64,000 nt of DNA, from positions 806,001 through 870,000 of the forward strand of contig JADJPM010000004.1 in NCBI GenBank assembly GCA_016713245.1, written 5' to 3'. The stretch's first letter is position 1. The number at the start of each line of letters is the position of its first letter. This document shows positions 26,193 through 35,097 of this stretch, piece by piece. Under the pieces are notes generated by a model. It worked only from the letters and a program-made list of their open reading frames with translations, ran no database searches and was not told the DNA's origin. The position numbers and the translations under genes were made by a program. Source of the stretch: Verrucomicrobiaceae bacterium (GTDB lineage: Bacteria > Verrucomicrobiota > Verrucomicrobiia > Verrucomicrobiales > Verrucomicrobiaceae).

Positions 26193-28715
26193 TTACCGCC
26201 ACAACACGCCCGAAAACTTCTTCGCCACGGCTTGGCGATGCTTGGGCCATTCGCGTTCCTGAAACTTGGGCCAGTCCGTGGTGCTCGCGAGGCGTTTGCC
26301 GTCGGGGGTGTGGAGGCTGAGGGTGACGGGGAGGCGGCCTTCGCAGAGCGTGGGGTGGGCGGTGAGGGTGAAGCAGTCTTGGAGCTTCACTTGGGCTTCG
26401 GGGGTGTCGTTGACGTAGCTGAGCTTGATGGGGCCGCCGCTGGGCCAGGGGAGGGTGAGGGGCACCAACTCATCGAGCCAACTGACTTGGCCTTTGTCGA
26501 GATGCTGATGGAAGGCGGGCAAAAGGGGCGCGGCTTGGGCTTCTTTAACAAGGGTGAGGCCGGTGAAGGCGCGGGCGAGGCTGGTGGTGATGGCGGCTTC
26601 GTCGAAGGGGGCGAACTCGAGCTCGGGCAGGGTAGCGTGGACGAGGTTCACGCGGGCGATGAACTGTTTCAGCCGGTGATCCATGAGCGGCAGATCGAAG
26701 GCGCCGGCGCGGTGGGCTTCGGCGAGGCAGCGGCCGCTGGCGACGGGATCGAGGTCGCGCTGCTGGGCTTTTTGCTCGATGACGAGATCGCGGTAGCGCA
26801 CGAGCCGCATGGCGGCGACTCGCTTGTTTTGGGCATCGAAGAGGTGCTCGATGGTGGTGCTGAGATGCTGCGGGAACATCTCGGCGATCCACGCGGGCTG
26901 CACGGCGGTGGCGAGGCTGAGGAGAGTCTGGCGGGACGGTGTTTCGCGTAGATTGGCCGCGACGAAGTAGGCGGCGGCGGTGACCACGCTTTCGCGCACG
27001 AGCTGGCCGCTGCGTTGATCGGTGAGATCGCACTCGGGTTTGCCGGGGACGCGGCGTTTGGCGAGTTGATCGACGAAACCGGCCATGAGGCAGCGCAGGA
27101 GGGCGTCGCTGGAAGTTTGCGTGGCAGGCGCATCGAGACGCTGCTGCTGCGCGGCGTGCATGATCTGCTGGAAGGTCTGCTCCACCTGGCGGGCGACTTG
27201 GGCATTGATGCCGTAGCTGCGGCAGCGGTCGAAGCTGAAGGCGTTCGCTTTGGCGAAGTCGTAGGCTCGCATGAGCGTGATGAAATCGGAGTCCGCGCTC
27301 TCCTCGAACATCTCGCGGGCGGCTTGGGTGCTGACGTCATCGCGGTCGAGTCGGGCGAGGAGGTCGCGGCCGCTCACCAAAGCAGCGCAGAGGGCGGCAT
27401 CGGCCACGCAGCCGCGTTGGCTGGCCTCGATGAGCATGCGTGAGTAACGCGGATGCATGGGCAGTCGCCGCATTTGGTGTCCGATGGGCGTCAGATCGGC
27501 ATCGAGCAACGCACCGAGCATGGTGAGGAGGCGCTCGGCTCGCTGCACGGCCTGCGGATCGGGTTTGTCGAGCCAGTCAAAGCTGGCGGCCTCGCGGATG
27601 CCGAGCGAGTGCAGCAGCAGCACGACCTCCGCGAGGTCGCTGCGCTGAATTTCCGGCGTGTTGCGCTCGTCGCGGTCCTTGTGGCCGAACACGGTCCACA
27701 AACGATGACAAGTGCCCGGTGCGGTGCGTCCGGCGCGGCCTTTGCGCTGATCCGCACTGGCGCGGCTGATGGGCTCCAGCAAGAGCGTGCCGATGCCGCG
27801 CTCCGCATCGTAACGAGCCACGCGGGCGATGCCGCTGTCCACGACATGGCGGATGCCGTCGATGGTGATGCTGGTCTCCGCGACGTTGGTGGCGACGATG
27901 ACTTTGCGCAGCGAGTTCGGCGCAAAGGCGCGATCTTGCTCCTGCGGTTCGAGTTCGCCATGCAGCGGGATGCACGCCACCCGCTCCCGCGTTCTCAGGC
28001 CGCGCAGGGCATCGAGCGTGCCCTGGATCTCGCCTCGCCCCGGCATGAAGACGAGGATGTCGCCGGGGTCTTCGTCGTGCAGGATGCGCTCCACCGCCTC
28101 CGCCGCCTGCACGGTGATCGGACGCTGATCCGGCATCGAGAGATATCCGACCTCCACGGGAAAACTTTGCCCTTCGGAGATGAGGATCGGGCATGAGTCC
28201 AAATACGCTGCCACCGGCTCGGCATCGAGCGTCGCGGACATCACCACCATGGCCAAATCCGGCCGCTGGGTCTGCTGAAGGTGCTTCACCAAGGCCAGCG
28301 CCACATCGCTGAGCAGGTTTCGCTCATGAAACTCATCAAAGACCACCGCGCCGATCTTTGACAACGATCGATCATCCTGAAGCCAGCGCAGCAGTATGCC
28401 CTCCGTGACAAAACAAATGCGAGTGCCGACGCTCGTATGGTCATCAAAGCGAATCTGATAGCCGACTTCCGCCCCAAGCCGACTCTCACGCTCCCAAGCC
28501 ACCCGCGTGGCCACTGTGCGAGCCGCGACGCGTCGAGGTTGCAGCACCACGATCATCTTTTCCCCCGCGATCCCCGCATCCAGCAGCATCTGCGGCACCT
28601 GCGTGGTCTTTCCAGAACCTGTCGGCGCCACGAGCACCAGGCGATTGCCACCACGCAGTGTGCGCAGGATGTCAGCGTGGATTTTCCAGATGGGGAGCGC
28701 GGTGGAGATGGGCAT
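26193..28715 (-). CDS. hrpB: ATP-dependent helicase HrpB
   Basis: The 840-residue protein is a DEAH/RHA-family helicase. Walker A is PTGSGKTT (about residues 31-38), the DExH box is D126-E-F-H129 in VFDEFHERN, motif III is SAT (VVMSATLDAEP), and motifs V-VI are VATNVAETSITIDGI and QRKGRAGRTAPG. The HrpB-specific C-terminal domain ends WPKFQEREWPKHRQAVAKKF, matching family length. The role in bacteria is unclear, probably RNA remodelling. The frame is open far upstream to 30077, but that part is antisense to the next gene; the start at 28715 matches the family. Part of the C-terminal coding region (26374-26399) is repeated at 25272-25297. Confidence 0.95.
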   Translation of the reverse strand: MPISTALPIWKIHADILRTLRGGNRLVLVAPTGSGKTTQVPQMLLDAGIAGEKMIVVLQPRRVAARTVATRVAWERESRLGAEVGYQIRFDDHTSVGTRICFVTEGILLRWLQDDRSLSKIGAVVFDEFHERNLLSDVALALVKHLQQTQRPDLAMVVMSATLDAEPVAAYLDSCPILISEGQSFPVEVGYLSMPDQRPITVQAAEAVERILHDEDPGDILVFMPGRGEIQGTLDALRGLRTRERVACIPLHGELEPQEQDRAFAPNSLRKVIVATNVAETSITIDGIRHVVDSGIARVARYDAERGIGTLLLEPISRASADQRKGRAGRTAPGTCHRLWTVFGHKDRDERNTPEIQRSDLAEVVLLLHSLGIREAASFDWLDKPDPQAVQRAERLLTMLGALLDADLTPIGHQMRRLPMHPRYSRMLIEASQRGCVADAALCAALVSGRDLLARLDRDDVSTQAAREMFEESADSDFITLMRAYDFAKANAFSFDRCRSYGINAQVARQVEQTFQQIMHAAQQQRLDAPATQTSSDALLRCLMAGFVDQLAKRRVPGKPECDLTDQRSGQLVRESVVTAAAYFVAANLRETPSRQTLLSLATAVQPAWIAEMFPQHLSTTIEHLFDAQNKRVAAMRLVRYRDLVIEQKAQQRDLDPVASGRCLAEAHRAGAFDLPLMDHRLKQFIARVNLVHATLPELEFAPFDEAAITTSLARAFTGLTLVKEAQAAPLLPAFHQHLDKGQVSWLDELVPLTLPWPSGGPIKLSYVNDTPEAQVKLQDCFTLTAHPTLCEGRLPVTLSLHTPDGKRLASTTDWPKFQEREWPKHRQAVAKKFSGVLWR
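26374..26399. repeat. 26-bp direct repeat, copy inside hrpB
   Basis: This copy encodes part of the conserved APEAQVKLQD-like segment (PEAQVKLQDC) of HrpB, so it is probably the original and 25272-25297 the derivative. Confidence 0.9.
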
Positions 28716-28856
28716 GAAGGGGGGCGGGCATGCTAGGACTGCGGGCGTGATTTGCGAACGCGAATGAGAAGGTCGTGCATCCGCTGTTTGCGGAGGGTGC
28801 TTTAGAATGCCCGCTTGCAACCGAAACGGATGGCGGGCTATGCTTTGCATCATCTC

Positions 28857-29900
28857 ATGAAATCTCCCTCGGACAGTAGATTGAGCCGGAACGAGTTTCT
28901 CAGACTCACGACGGGCATTTTGGCCGGCCTGGGCATTCCCGGTGTCATCACGACGAAGGCTTCCGCCAAGGCAGAGCCTTTGAGTGCGGATTACCTTGCT
29001 CATGGGCTCACGGCGATGGCACGGGCGCAGACTTGGTTTGATGCCCATTGGGGGGCGGGGGTATTGGCTGGATATTATCTCTGCCGGGATCACCCGCTGG
29101 ATGCCGCCACCGTGGCGGGTATCCAGCGAGAGATGAATGCGGTGATGGAGGTGCGTGCGGAGCAGTTCAGCCCGATGAAGGAAGGGCCGGTGGTCGCCAA
29201 CCGCCTCGCGGAGGTGACGGACGCGCTGCGGCCAGCGATGCGGGGCGGCCTGCGAGCTCATGGACATGCGGTGATCTTTGCTTCCCTGGCGACGCGAGCC
29301 TTGCGCGATGCCCCGCAGATGGCCCGAGCAGAGATCATCGAGCCGTTGTGTGGGATCAGTCGGCAAATTGCCAAGCTCAAACCTCAAAGGCCTGCTGCCG
29401 ATGCAAAAGGTTACACGGATACCCAGACGATGATTGAGACGGCCTTTGATAACCTGGTGCGTTTTCAACCGCTGTTGGGCCATCCCGAGATACGACGGCC
29501 AAATTTCACCCACATGATCACCCACACGGAGGCGCTCATGAATCTGGAGCAGATGGGTTTTGCCGACCTCGCCCGTGAGGGGCATCTCGGCCACCGTGTC
29601 CATCTCAGCGCTGCGGTTCCCGTTGTGCCACAAAAGGCCTCCAACACGGCCCATCAGGTGGCCTTGGAGAGGGTGATGAATGGCAGCTTCTGGTCTGATG
29701 CGGTGAATACCCAGCACTGGAACGCGAGGTGGAATCCATCTACGAACCCGAATGGCGACTGGATCGCCTCTGGGCATCTTTTTAAGGTGCTCTATAGCCA
29801 CCATCGACTTTTGGGGCGCATCGCCGATGCCGAGAAGGCGAAACTGGCCACGGCCATCCTGCTGGAGCGTTATACCGATCCATCTGTGCAAGGTGGCTGA
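28857..29900 (+). CDS. Hypothetical exported protein
   Basis: The product is 347 residues. It starts with SRNEFLRLTTGILAGLGIPGVI, a signal-like segment that resembles the post-arginine part of Tat signals but lacks the twin arginine. The mature region is helical, rich in Ala, His and Met, with conserved-looking NFTHMITHTEALMNLEQMG and HRLLGRIADAEKAKLA. It is not a recognised family and has no clear active site. It diverges from hrpB across 141 bases and reads toward ccoG. Confidence 0.6.
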   Translation: MKSPSDSRLSRNEFLRLTTGILAGLGIPGVITTKASAKAEPLSADYLAHGLTAMARAQTWFDAHWGAGVLAGYYLCRDHPLDAATVAGIQREMNAVMEVRAEQFSPMKEGPVVANRLAEVTDALRPAMRGGLRAHGHAVIFASLATRALRDAPQMARAEIIEPLCGISRQIAKLKPQRPAADAKGYTDTQTMIETAFDNLVRFQPLLGHPEIRRPNFTHMITHTEALMNLEQMGFADLAREGHLGHRVHLSAAVPVVPQKASNTAHQVALERVMNGSFWSDAVNTQHWNARWNPSTNPNGDWIASGHLFKVLYSHHRLLGRIADAEKAKLATAILLERYTDPSVQGG

Positions 29901-30011
29901 GTTCCGCGGATGATGAGACCGCTCTACAGCGCTGCAGGCCGCAATATCCTGTGAGGCATGCGCAAGGGGAGGTGAGAAGGGCGTGAGTAGCTCGCCATGG
30001 TGAGGGTAGGA

Positions 30012-31439
30012 ATGAACGCGCCCAATTTGATTTCCCTCGGCTCCATCAACCAAGATGGGAGCAAAAGAACACTGCACCCGTCCGATGTGTCGGGAAAATT
30101 CACGCGGGGGCGGCGCTGGTTCGCTCTGCTGCTACTGATCGTCTATGTGGCGCTGCCTTGGATTCCGGTGAACGGCTTTCCGGCGGTGTTTCTCGATGTG
30201 CTGAACCGTCGCTTCCATTTCATGGGCCTGACGCTGGCCGTGCAGGATCTTTGGGTGGGCTTCTTCCTGGTCACCGGGCTCGGGTTCTCGCTGTTTTATG
30301 TGACGGCCTTGTTTGGCCGCGTGTGGTGCGGCTGGACCTGCCCTTACACGATCTTCCTTGAGCACATCTACCGCCGCATTGAGCGGCTGATCGATGGGGA
30401 TGCGACCGCACGGCGGAAGTTGGACGCGGCACCGTGGACGGCAGCGAAGGTCACGAAGCGTGTTTTGAAGCACGGCGCGTATGTTTTTACCTCGCTGGTG
30501 ATCGCCCACATTTTCCTCAGCTACTTCGTTTCGATCAAAGGACTGTATGAGATGATGCATCACTCTCCCACGGCGCATACCGTGGCCTTTGGTGTGGTGA
30601 TGTTTCTCACTGCGGGGCTTTACGGGGCCTTCAGTTGGTTCCGCGAGCAGTTCTGCGTGATCATGTGTCCGTATGGCCGCATGCAGTCGGCGCTCAGTGA
30701 TGATCACACCGTCATCATCGGGTATGACAAGAAGCGTGGCGAACCTCGTGGCAAGGCAGGCACGACCGGGGCAGGGGATTGTGTGAACTGCACCCGCTGC
30801 GTGCAGGTGTGCCCCACGGGCATCGACATCCGCAACGGCCTCCAGCTTGAATGCATCGGTTGTTCCGCGTGTGTGGATGCCTGCGATACGATCATGACAA
30901 AACTCGGCCGCAAGCCGGGGCTCGTGCGCTACGACTCGCTCGTGGCTTTTGAGGGTGGCAAAACGAAGTTCATCCGGCCCCGCATCCTTTTCTACAGCTT
31001 CCTGCTGCTGGCCGGCGTGGCGGCCTTTGCCTTTGCGGCGAGCCGCATTGAGCCGATGCGTGCCAACGTGCTGCGCATGCAGGGCTCTCCCTACTATGTG
31101 GCGAATGGTGAGCTGCGGAACCAGTTCCTCATGCGCCTGATCAACAAGCGCAGCGAGCCACGCACCTTCACCTTCCACATGGAGGGCGAGCTGCCTCCCG
31201 GCCTCACCGCCGCCGGTGCGGACCTGCCGATCACCATCCCGGCCCAGGGCGAGGAATTGAAGCCTCTCATGATCACGATGCCGGAGGGCAACTTCAAGGA
31301 ACCCTTCAAAATCAGCGTCCGCCTTACCGATACGAAAGACGGCAAAACCTACACCACCAAGCCCTTCGAATTCGCCGGGCCTGACCCACGCTCCAAATCC
31401 AATGACTACCTCGACCCCAAACAGTACCTCAAGCCATGA
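30012..31439 (+). CDS. ccoG: Cytochrome c oxidase accessory protein CcoG (FixG/RdxA)
   Basis: The 475-residue membrane ferredoxin has five hydrophobic helices, a CGWTCPYTIFLEHIYRRIE motif after the second, and FCVIMCPYGRMQSAL after the fourth. Two 4Fe-4S ferredoxin clusters follow (CVNCTRCVQVCP and CIGCSACVDACD), with a C-terminal immunoglobulin-like domain. CcoG reduces copper for assembly of cbb3-type oxidase. ATG 30012 is preferred because GAGG lies six bases upstream; ATG 29997 is an alternative. The next two small genes overlap translationally. No ccoNOP or ccoI genes are in the window. Confidence 0.95.
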   Translation: MNAPNLISLGSINQDGSKRTLHPSDVSGKFTRGRRWFALLLLIVYVALPWIPVNGFPAVFLDVLNRRFHFMGLTLAVQDLWVGFFLVTGLGFSLFYVTALFGRVWCGWTCPYTIFLEHIYRRIERLIDGDATARRKLDAAPWTAAKVTKRVLKHGAYVFTSLVIAHIFLSYFVSIKGLYEMMHHSPTAHTVAFGVVMFLTAGLYGAFSWFREQFCVIMCPYGRMQSALSDDHTVIIGYDKKRGEPRGKAGTTGAGDCVNCTRCVQVCPTGIDIRNGLQLECIGCSACVDACDTIMTKLGRKPGLVRYDSLVAFEGGKTKFIRPRILFYSFLLLAGVAAFAFAASRIEPMRANVLRMQGSPYYVANGELRNQFLMRLINKRSEPRTFTFHMEGELPPGLTAAGADLPITIPAQGEELKPLMITMPEGNFKEPFKISVRLTDTKDGKTYTTKPFEFAGPDPRSKSNDYLDPKQYLKP

Positions 31440-31599
31440 CGTGGCCCCTTCGGTCGGCTTCCTTGGCCGCCGCCCTTGGCTTTTCGTCGTCGCTGCCTTT
31501 GTGATGCTCTTCTCCGCGTGGAGCGTCTTGTTTTACATCGCGATGAACAACCAGCCGGAAACGGTGCCGCTGAAGCACCTGGAGCTGATCAAACCATGA
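31402..31599 (+). CDS. Small single-pass membrane protein in the ccoG operon
   Basis: The 65-residue protein begins with a Ser/Thr-rich N-terminus, then one transmembrane helix (LFVVAAFVMLFSAWSVLFYIAM, about residues 27-47), then a short tail QPETVPLKHLELIKP. It overlaps the end of ccoG by 38 bases and shares ATGA with the next gene, which argues strongly that it is translated. Position resembles that of the small CcoS/CcoH-like genes in oxidase-assembly operons, but sequence similarity is not evident. Confidence 0.75.
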   Translation: MTTSTPNSTSSHDVAPSVGFLGRRPWLFVVAAFVMLFSAWSVLFYIAMNNQPETVPLKHLELIKP

Positions 31600-32288
31600 T
31601 GCAGATCGATACCAGCGCCGCCGCTTTCCTCGCTGGGATCGTGACCAGCGTCCACTGCGTGGGCATGTGCGGTCCGCTCTCGTGCTCCTGGGCTATTTCC
31701 GCCAAAGACGGGGGCTTCATGCGGAGCACGGCGCTGTATCATGGAGGCCGTTTGCTGGCCTACGGACTCGTCGGGGCGCTGGCGGGCACCATCGGCACGA
31801 TGCCGCTTTCCTTCTTTCAGCATGGGGCAGGGATCGTGCTGCCGTGGTTGCTGGTGCTGGCCTTTGCCATCGTGGGCATGGGATTGGATGTGTGGCTGCC
31901 AAAGCCCGCTTTCTTGAGCTCGGGACTGCGACGCGTGCAAAGCGCGGCCTTCAAACTCAAAAGCTCGCTGCGTGCTGCCTTGCTCGGTTTTGCCACGCCG
32001 CTGCTTCCGTGTGGACCGCTTTACATGATGTTTGCTCTCGCGATGGCCAATGGCAGTGCCTCACGCGGCGCGGAGTTCGCGATGGCCTTCGGTCTCGGCA
32101 CGCTGCCGCTGCTGTGGCTGGCGCAAACCCAGCTTCACTGGCTCGGTGGACGTCTCCAGCCTGCCACGATGCGGAAACTCCAGCGTGGTCTTGCTTTGGT
32201 CACCGCCATCATCCTCGCCTGGCGGCTGCGTGACACGCTCGACTTCGGCAGCACCGAGGTGCCGAGCTGCTGCCATGCGGCGATGTGA
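31596..32288 (+). CDS. Sulfite exporter TauE/UreH-type transmembrane protein
   Basis: The 230-residue protein has about six helices. It opens AAAFLAGIVTSVHCVGMCGPLS, the HCxGMCGP hallmark of the DsbD_2/UreH-like family, and has FATPLLPCGPLYMM in the second half. The paired Cys-Pro motifs are thought to handle metals or thiol redox. In other bacteria such proteins sit beside ccoG/ccoI and help copper supply to cbb3 oxidase, which fits here. The start codon overlaps the upstream stop (ATGA). Confidence 0.88.
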   Translation: MMQIDTSAAAFLAGIVTSVHCVGMCGPLSCSWAISAKDGGFMRSTALYHGGRLLAYGLVGALAGTIGTMPLSFFQHGAGIVLPWLLVLAFAIVGMGLDVWLPKPAFLSSGLRRVQSAAFKLKSSLRAALLGFATPLLPCGPLYMMFALAMANGSASRGAEFAMAFGLGTLPLLWLAQTQLHWLGGRLQPATMRKLQRGLALVTAIILAWRLRDTLDFGSTEVPSCCHAAM

Positions 32289-32291
32289 AAA

Positions 32292-32320
32292 GAGCCTGAT
32301 TTGTCGTTTTCAGGCTCGCT
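32292..32320 (+). terminator. Hairpin after the ccoG operon
   Basis: GAGCCTGA (32292-32299) pairs with TCAGGCTC (32310-32317), starting three bases after the TauE-like stop. The tail GCTTTCC is only weakly T-rich, so termination is likely but not certain. Confidence 0.55.
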
Positions 32321-32341
32321 TTCCGATGTCCTGTCGGTGGC

Positions 32342-33403
32342 ATGCCCGATGCGAAAACAACTGCTCCCCGAGGTCGCGGCGCTGCCGTGAACCCGGACCA
32401 GCGTTTCGCGCAGATGCATGTCGAGTATGATCCGGGCGAGGCCCCGGAGCGGGTGCTGACGAAGTTCTTCATCGATCACTCCAGCACCATCATCTCGCGT
32501 CACAGCAGTCCCGATCTGCCCTTTGAGGCCAGTTTGAATCCCTACCGAGGCTGCGAGCATGGCTGCGCCTACTGCTATGCCCGGCCCACGCATGAATACC
32601 TCGGCTTCTCCTCCGGCATCGACTTTGAAAGCCGCATCATGGTGAAGGAAAACGCTGCTGCCCTGCTGAGGGTGGAGCTTTTGAAACCCGGCTACAAACC
32701 CTGCACGCTCTCCCTCAGCGGCGTGACCGATCCGTATCAGCCGGCGGAGAAGCGTCTGCGCATCACCCGAAGCTGCCTCGAAGTCCTCGCCGAGGCGCGT
32801 CACCCGGTGGTGCTCATTACGAAGAACCATCTGATCACCCGCGATGTCGATCTACTGAGTGAACTGGCCAAGTACCAAGCCACTGCGGCCTACATCTCCA
32901 TCACCACGCTCGATCCCGAGCTGGCTCGCAAGCTGGAACCCCGCGCCTCCAGCCCCGCGATGCGCCTGGAGGCCATCCGCACGCTCGCTGCGGCCGGCAT
33001 TCCCGTCGGCGTGAGCTCGGCGCCGATCATTCCCGGCCTCAACGACAGCGAGATTCCGAAGATCATCGAGGCTGCACACAATGCTGGAGCGCAATTCGCC
33101 GGTTACACCGTCGTGCGGCTGCCCTTTGCCGTGAAGGACATCTTTGCCGCGTGGCTCGATGAGCACTTTCCTGGTTCCAAGGACAAGATCCTCGGACGCA
33201 TCGCCGAGACACAGGGCAAAACCATGTCGCATGGTGACTTCGGCACGCGGTTGAAAGGCGAAGGTATCTGGAGCCAGCAGATCGCTGCCCTATTTAAGAC
33301 CAGCCTCCGCCGTGCTGGCATGCTCCATCGCCGACCTGATCCCACCACGGAGCATTTTCGGCGTCCGCGAGATCCCAGCGGGCAGATGGAGCTGTTTGAG
33401 TAA
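32342..33403 (+). CDS. PA0069/Rv2578c-type radical SAM protein
   Basis: The product is 353 residues. The radical SAM cluster motif is C71-x3-C75-x2-C78 in PYRGCEHGCAYCYARP. The following TLSLSGVTDPYQPAEK, RSCLEVLAEARHPVVLITKNHLITRD and PIIPGLNDSEIPKIIEAA segments are characteristic of the PA0069/Rv2578c group, relatives of spore photoproduct lyase-like enzymes. The reaction is not established. The C-terminal tail GQMELFE is typical of the group. It appears monocistronic between two hairpins. Confidence 0.92.
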   Translation: MPDAKTTAPRGRGAAVNPDQRFAQMHVEYDPGEAPERVLTKFFIDHSSTIISRHSSPDLPFEASLNPYRGCEHGCAYCYARPTHEYLGFSSGIDFESRIMVKENAAALLRVELLKPGYKPCTLSLSGVTDPYQPAEKRLRITRSCLEVLAEARHPVVLITKNHLITRDVDLLSELAKYQATAAYISITTLDPELARKLEPRASSPAMRLEAIRTLAAAGIPVGVSSAPIIPGLNDSEIPKIIEAAHNAGAQFAGYTVVRLPFAVKDIFAAWLDEHFPGSKDKILGRIAETQGKTMSHGDFGTRLKGEGIWSQQIAALFKTSLRRAGMLHRRPDPTTEHFRRPRDPSGQMELFE

Positions 33404-33477
33404 GAGGTGAGAAGTAAAAAGTGAGACGTCAGAGGTCGAACAAGGCACTTCTAACCTCTTACTTCTCACTTCTTACC
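33400..33477. repeat. Heptad-repeat hairpin after the radical SAM gene
   Basis: The left arm uses TAAGAGG, TGAGAAG, TAAAAAG, TGAGACG and TCAGAGG. The right arm uses CTTCTAA, CCTCTTA, CTTCTCA and CTTCTTA followed by CC. Arms are complementary with slippage and separated by about 14 bases. The left-arm consensus TNAGANG matches the hairpin at 8994. Confidence 0.88.
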
Positions 33478-33494
33478 ATCGGCGCCCTCGCACC

Positions 33495-34106
33495 TCAGAA
33501 CGTCCAGCCGAGGCCCACGAGGGCACCGAGGGAGTTCAGGCCGGGATTCGGATTCGTGGCACCACCATTGGAGTGATGCTGGAAATAGCTGCTCACGCGA
33601 AGCGAGAGGTTGTCATTGAGGCGATGCTCCACGCCGAGCTGGCCGAACCAGTTCAAGGTCAGATCACGGCCCTGGCCGCCGACCACGCCCTGTGAATCCA
33701 CCAGGCCGATGCCGCCACCGATGGAGCCAAACAGCGCCCAGCATTTGCAAGGCGACCACAGTTCGATGGAGGGAGCGCCGGCGATGCCGAGGTAACGGTT
33801 TTCCGCGCCGGTTTCGAACCAGTTCGCCATGAAGGTGAGGCGGTTGCGCACGATGAGAGCGGCACCGTTGTCAAAATCATGGCCGATGACCCGAGGGGAA
33901 CGCCAGGAGACCATGAAGGGCACGATGCGGTAATTCAGTGGCGTGTCGCCGCCGACCTTCCACAGCATGCCGGTCTCAAAATCCACCGCATGGCGATCCC
34001 ATGGATTGATCGAAGAAGCGATGGTCGGCGTGGCAGCAGGAGGGCCTGCGAAGATGGAAAGCGTGCAGAGGAGAGAAGCGGCGGTGGCGAGCAGGAATCG
34101 TTTCAT
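33495..34106 (-). CDS. PagL-like acyloxyacyl hydrolase / lipid A deacylase
   Basis: The 203-residue outer-membrane beta-barrel protein has a signal peptide (MKRFLLATAASLLCTLSIFA) and alternating beta strands ending in aromatic WTF. The PagL His-x-Ser-Asn motif is His177-His178-Ser179-Asn180 (SYFQHHSNGG). PagL removes the 3-O-acyl chain of lipid A. The glutamate that completes the triad in Pseudomonas PagL is not obvious; Asn191 (NPGLNSLG) is near that position. Members of this wider family often lack proven activity. The start at 34106 is chosen by the signal peptide. Confidence 0.8.
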   Translation of the reverse strand: MKRFLLATAASLLCTLSIFAGPPAATPTIASSINPWDRHAVDFETGMLWKVGGDTPLNYRIVPFMVSWRSPRVIGHDFDNGAALIVRNRLTFMANWFETGAENRYLGIAGAPSIELWSPCKCWALFGSIGGGIGLVDSQGVVGGQGRDLTLNWFGQLGVEHRLNDNLSLRVSSYFQHHSNGGATNPNPGLNSLGALVGLGWTF

Positions 34107-34214
34107 GACGTTGACTGTTAGCTTCATGCGGCTTTCCTCGCAAACACATCCTTCCCACGCGGCGGCTGGGATGGTAAAAAAGGCCGTAAGTCGCTCGTTT
34201 GGCTCGGCCACACC

Positions 34215-35054
34215 ATGAAACTCATTCGCCCCACCTTGCTTGCCCTTCTGATCACGGCCTCGCTCCCGGCGCAGGAGGCGCTGAAGTCCGCCCTCGTCTT
34301 CCATGCCTCGTTTGATACCGCTCTCGACGCGGACTTCAGCACCGGTTCGAAGGCCTGTCTGATCAAAAAGGGCAAGGAGACTGTGCCAGCTACTTTCAAT
34401 GACGAGGTGAACCTCGATGTCGTCGGCGGCAAATTCGGCGGCTGCCTGCATTTTCCGAAAAAGGGAGTTACCCGGCCGCAGTTCAGCGGCGTAAACGTTC
34501 TCGGCTACAACGACAAAAGCTGGAGCACCACGGTTTCGGCCTGGTTGAGGCTCTCGCCGGATGAGGACCTGGAGCCGGGCTACTGCGATCCGGTGCAAAT
34601 CGTGGGCGATGACGGGAAGAAGGGCTTTATCTTCCTCGAATGGTCGAAGGACGAGACGCCGCGCTTCTTTCGCTACGCCATTCGTCCGCTCGCTCACATC
34701 TGGAATCCCACGAACGTGCAGTGGGCGGATATTCCCTTTGAAAAACGCCCGATGGTGCAGGTGTCGAAGGCACCGTTTCATCGCGAGGTCTGGACGCAGG
34801 TGGTCTTCACCGTCGAAAACGTGAACGCGAAGGCCCCCAAGCCTCGCGGCAGTCTTTTTATCAATGGCAAGCTGCATGGCCGCATCGAGAACTGGGACCT
34901 CACCTTCGCGTGGGACCCGGCGCAGGTGGCGCTGGTGCTTGGGGCATCGTATGTCGGCCGCATCGATGACCTCGCGGTGTTTCGCCGTGCCCTCAGCGAT
35001 GAGGAAGTGGCAGCCCTCCACGAACTGCCGCGCGGGATTGCCAGCCTGCGTTGA
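34215..35054 (+). CDS. Secreted LamG-like (concanavalin A-fold) protein
   Basis: The product is 279 residues with a short signal peptide (MKLIRPTLLALLITASLPAQ). It is followed by a beta-sandwich of LamG/laminin-G-like type: ALVFHASFDTALDADFS, KFGGCLHFP, SWSTTVSAWLRLSPDED, GSLFINGKLHGRI and the closing GRIDDLAVFRRALSDEEVAAL, the classic end of bacterial LamG domains. It probably binds carbohydrate or protein at the surface; no catalytic site is seen. It diverges from the PagL-like gene. Confidence 0.85.
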   Translation: MKLIRPTLLALLITASLPAQEALKSALVFHASFDTALDADFSTGSKACLIKKGKETVPATFNDEVNLDVVGGKFGGCLHFPKKGVTRPQFSGVNVLGYNDKSWSTTVSAWLRLSPDEDLEPGYCDPVQIVGDDGKKGFIFLEWSKDETPRFFRYAIRPLAHIWNPTNVQWADIPFEKRPMVQVSKAPFHREVWTQVVFTVENVNAKAPKPRGSLFINGKLHGRIENWDLTFAWDPAQVALVLGASYVGRIDDLAVFRRALSDEEVAALHELPRGIASLR

Positions 35055-35097
35055 GAGGCTTGCATCTGAGCAAGGAACGCTTCAAAGCCACACTCTG

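Noticed and set aside
28716..30077. 454-codon upstream extension of the hrpB frame
   Set aside because: HrpB homology begins at 28715; the extension is antisense to another gene and Arg/His-rich.
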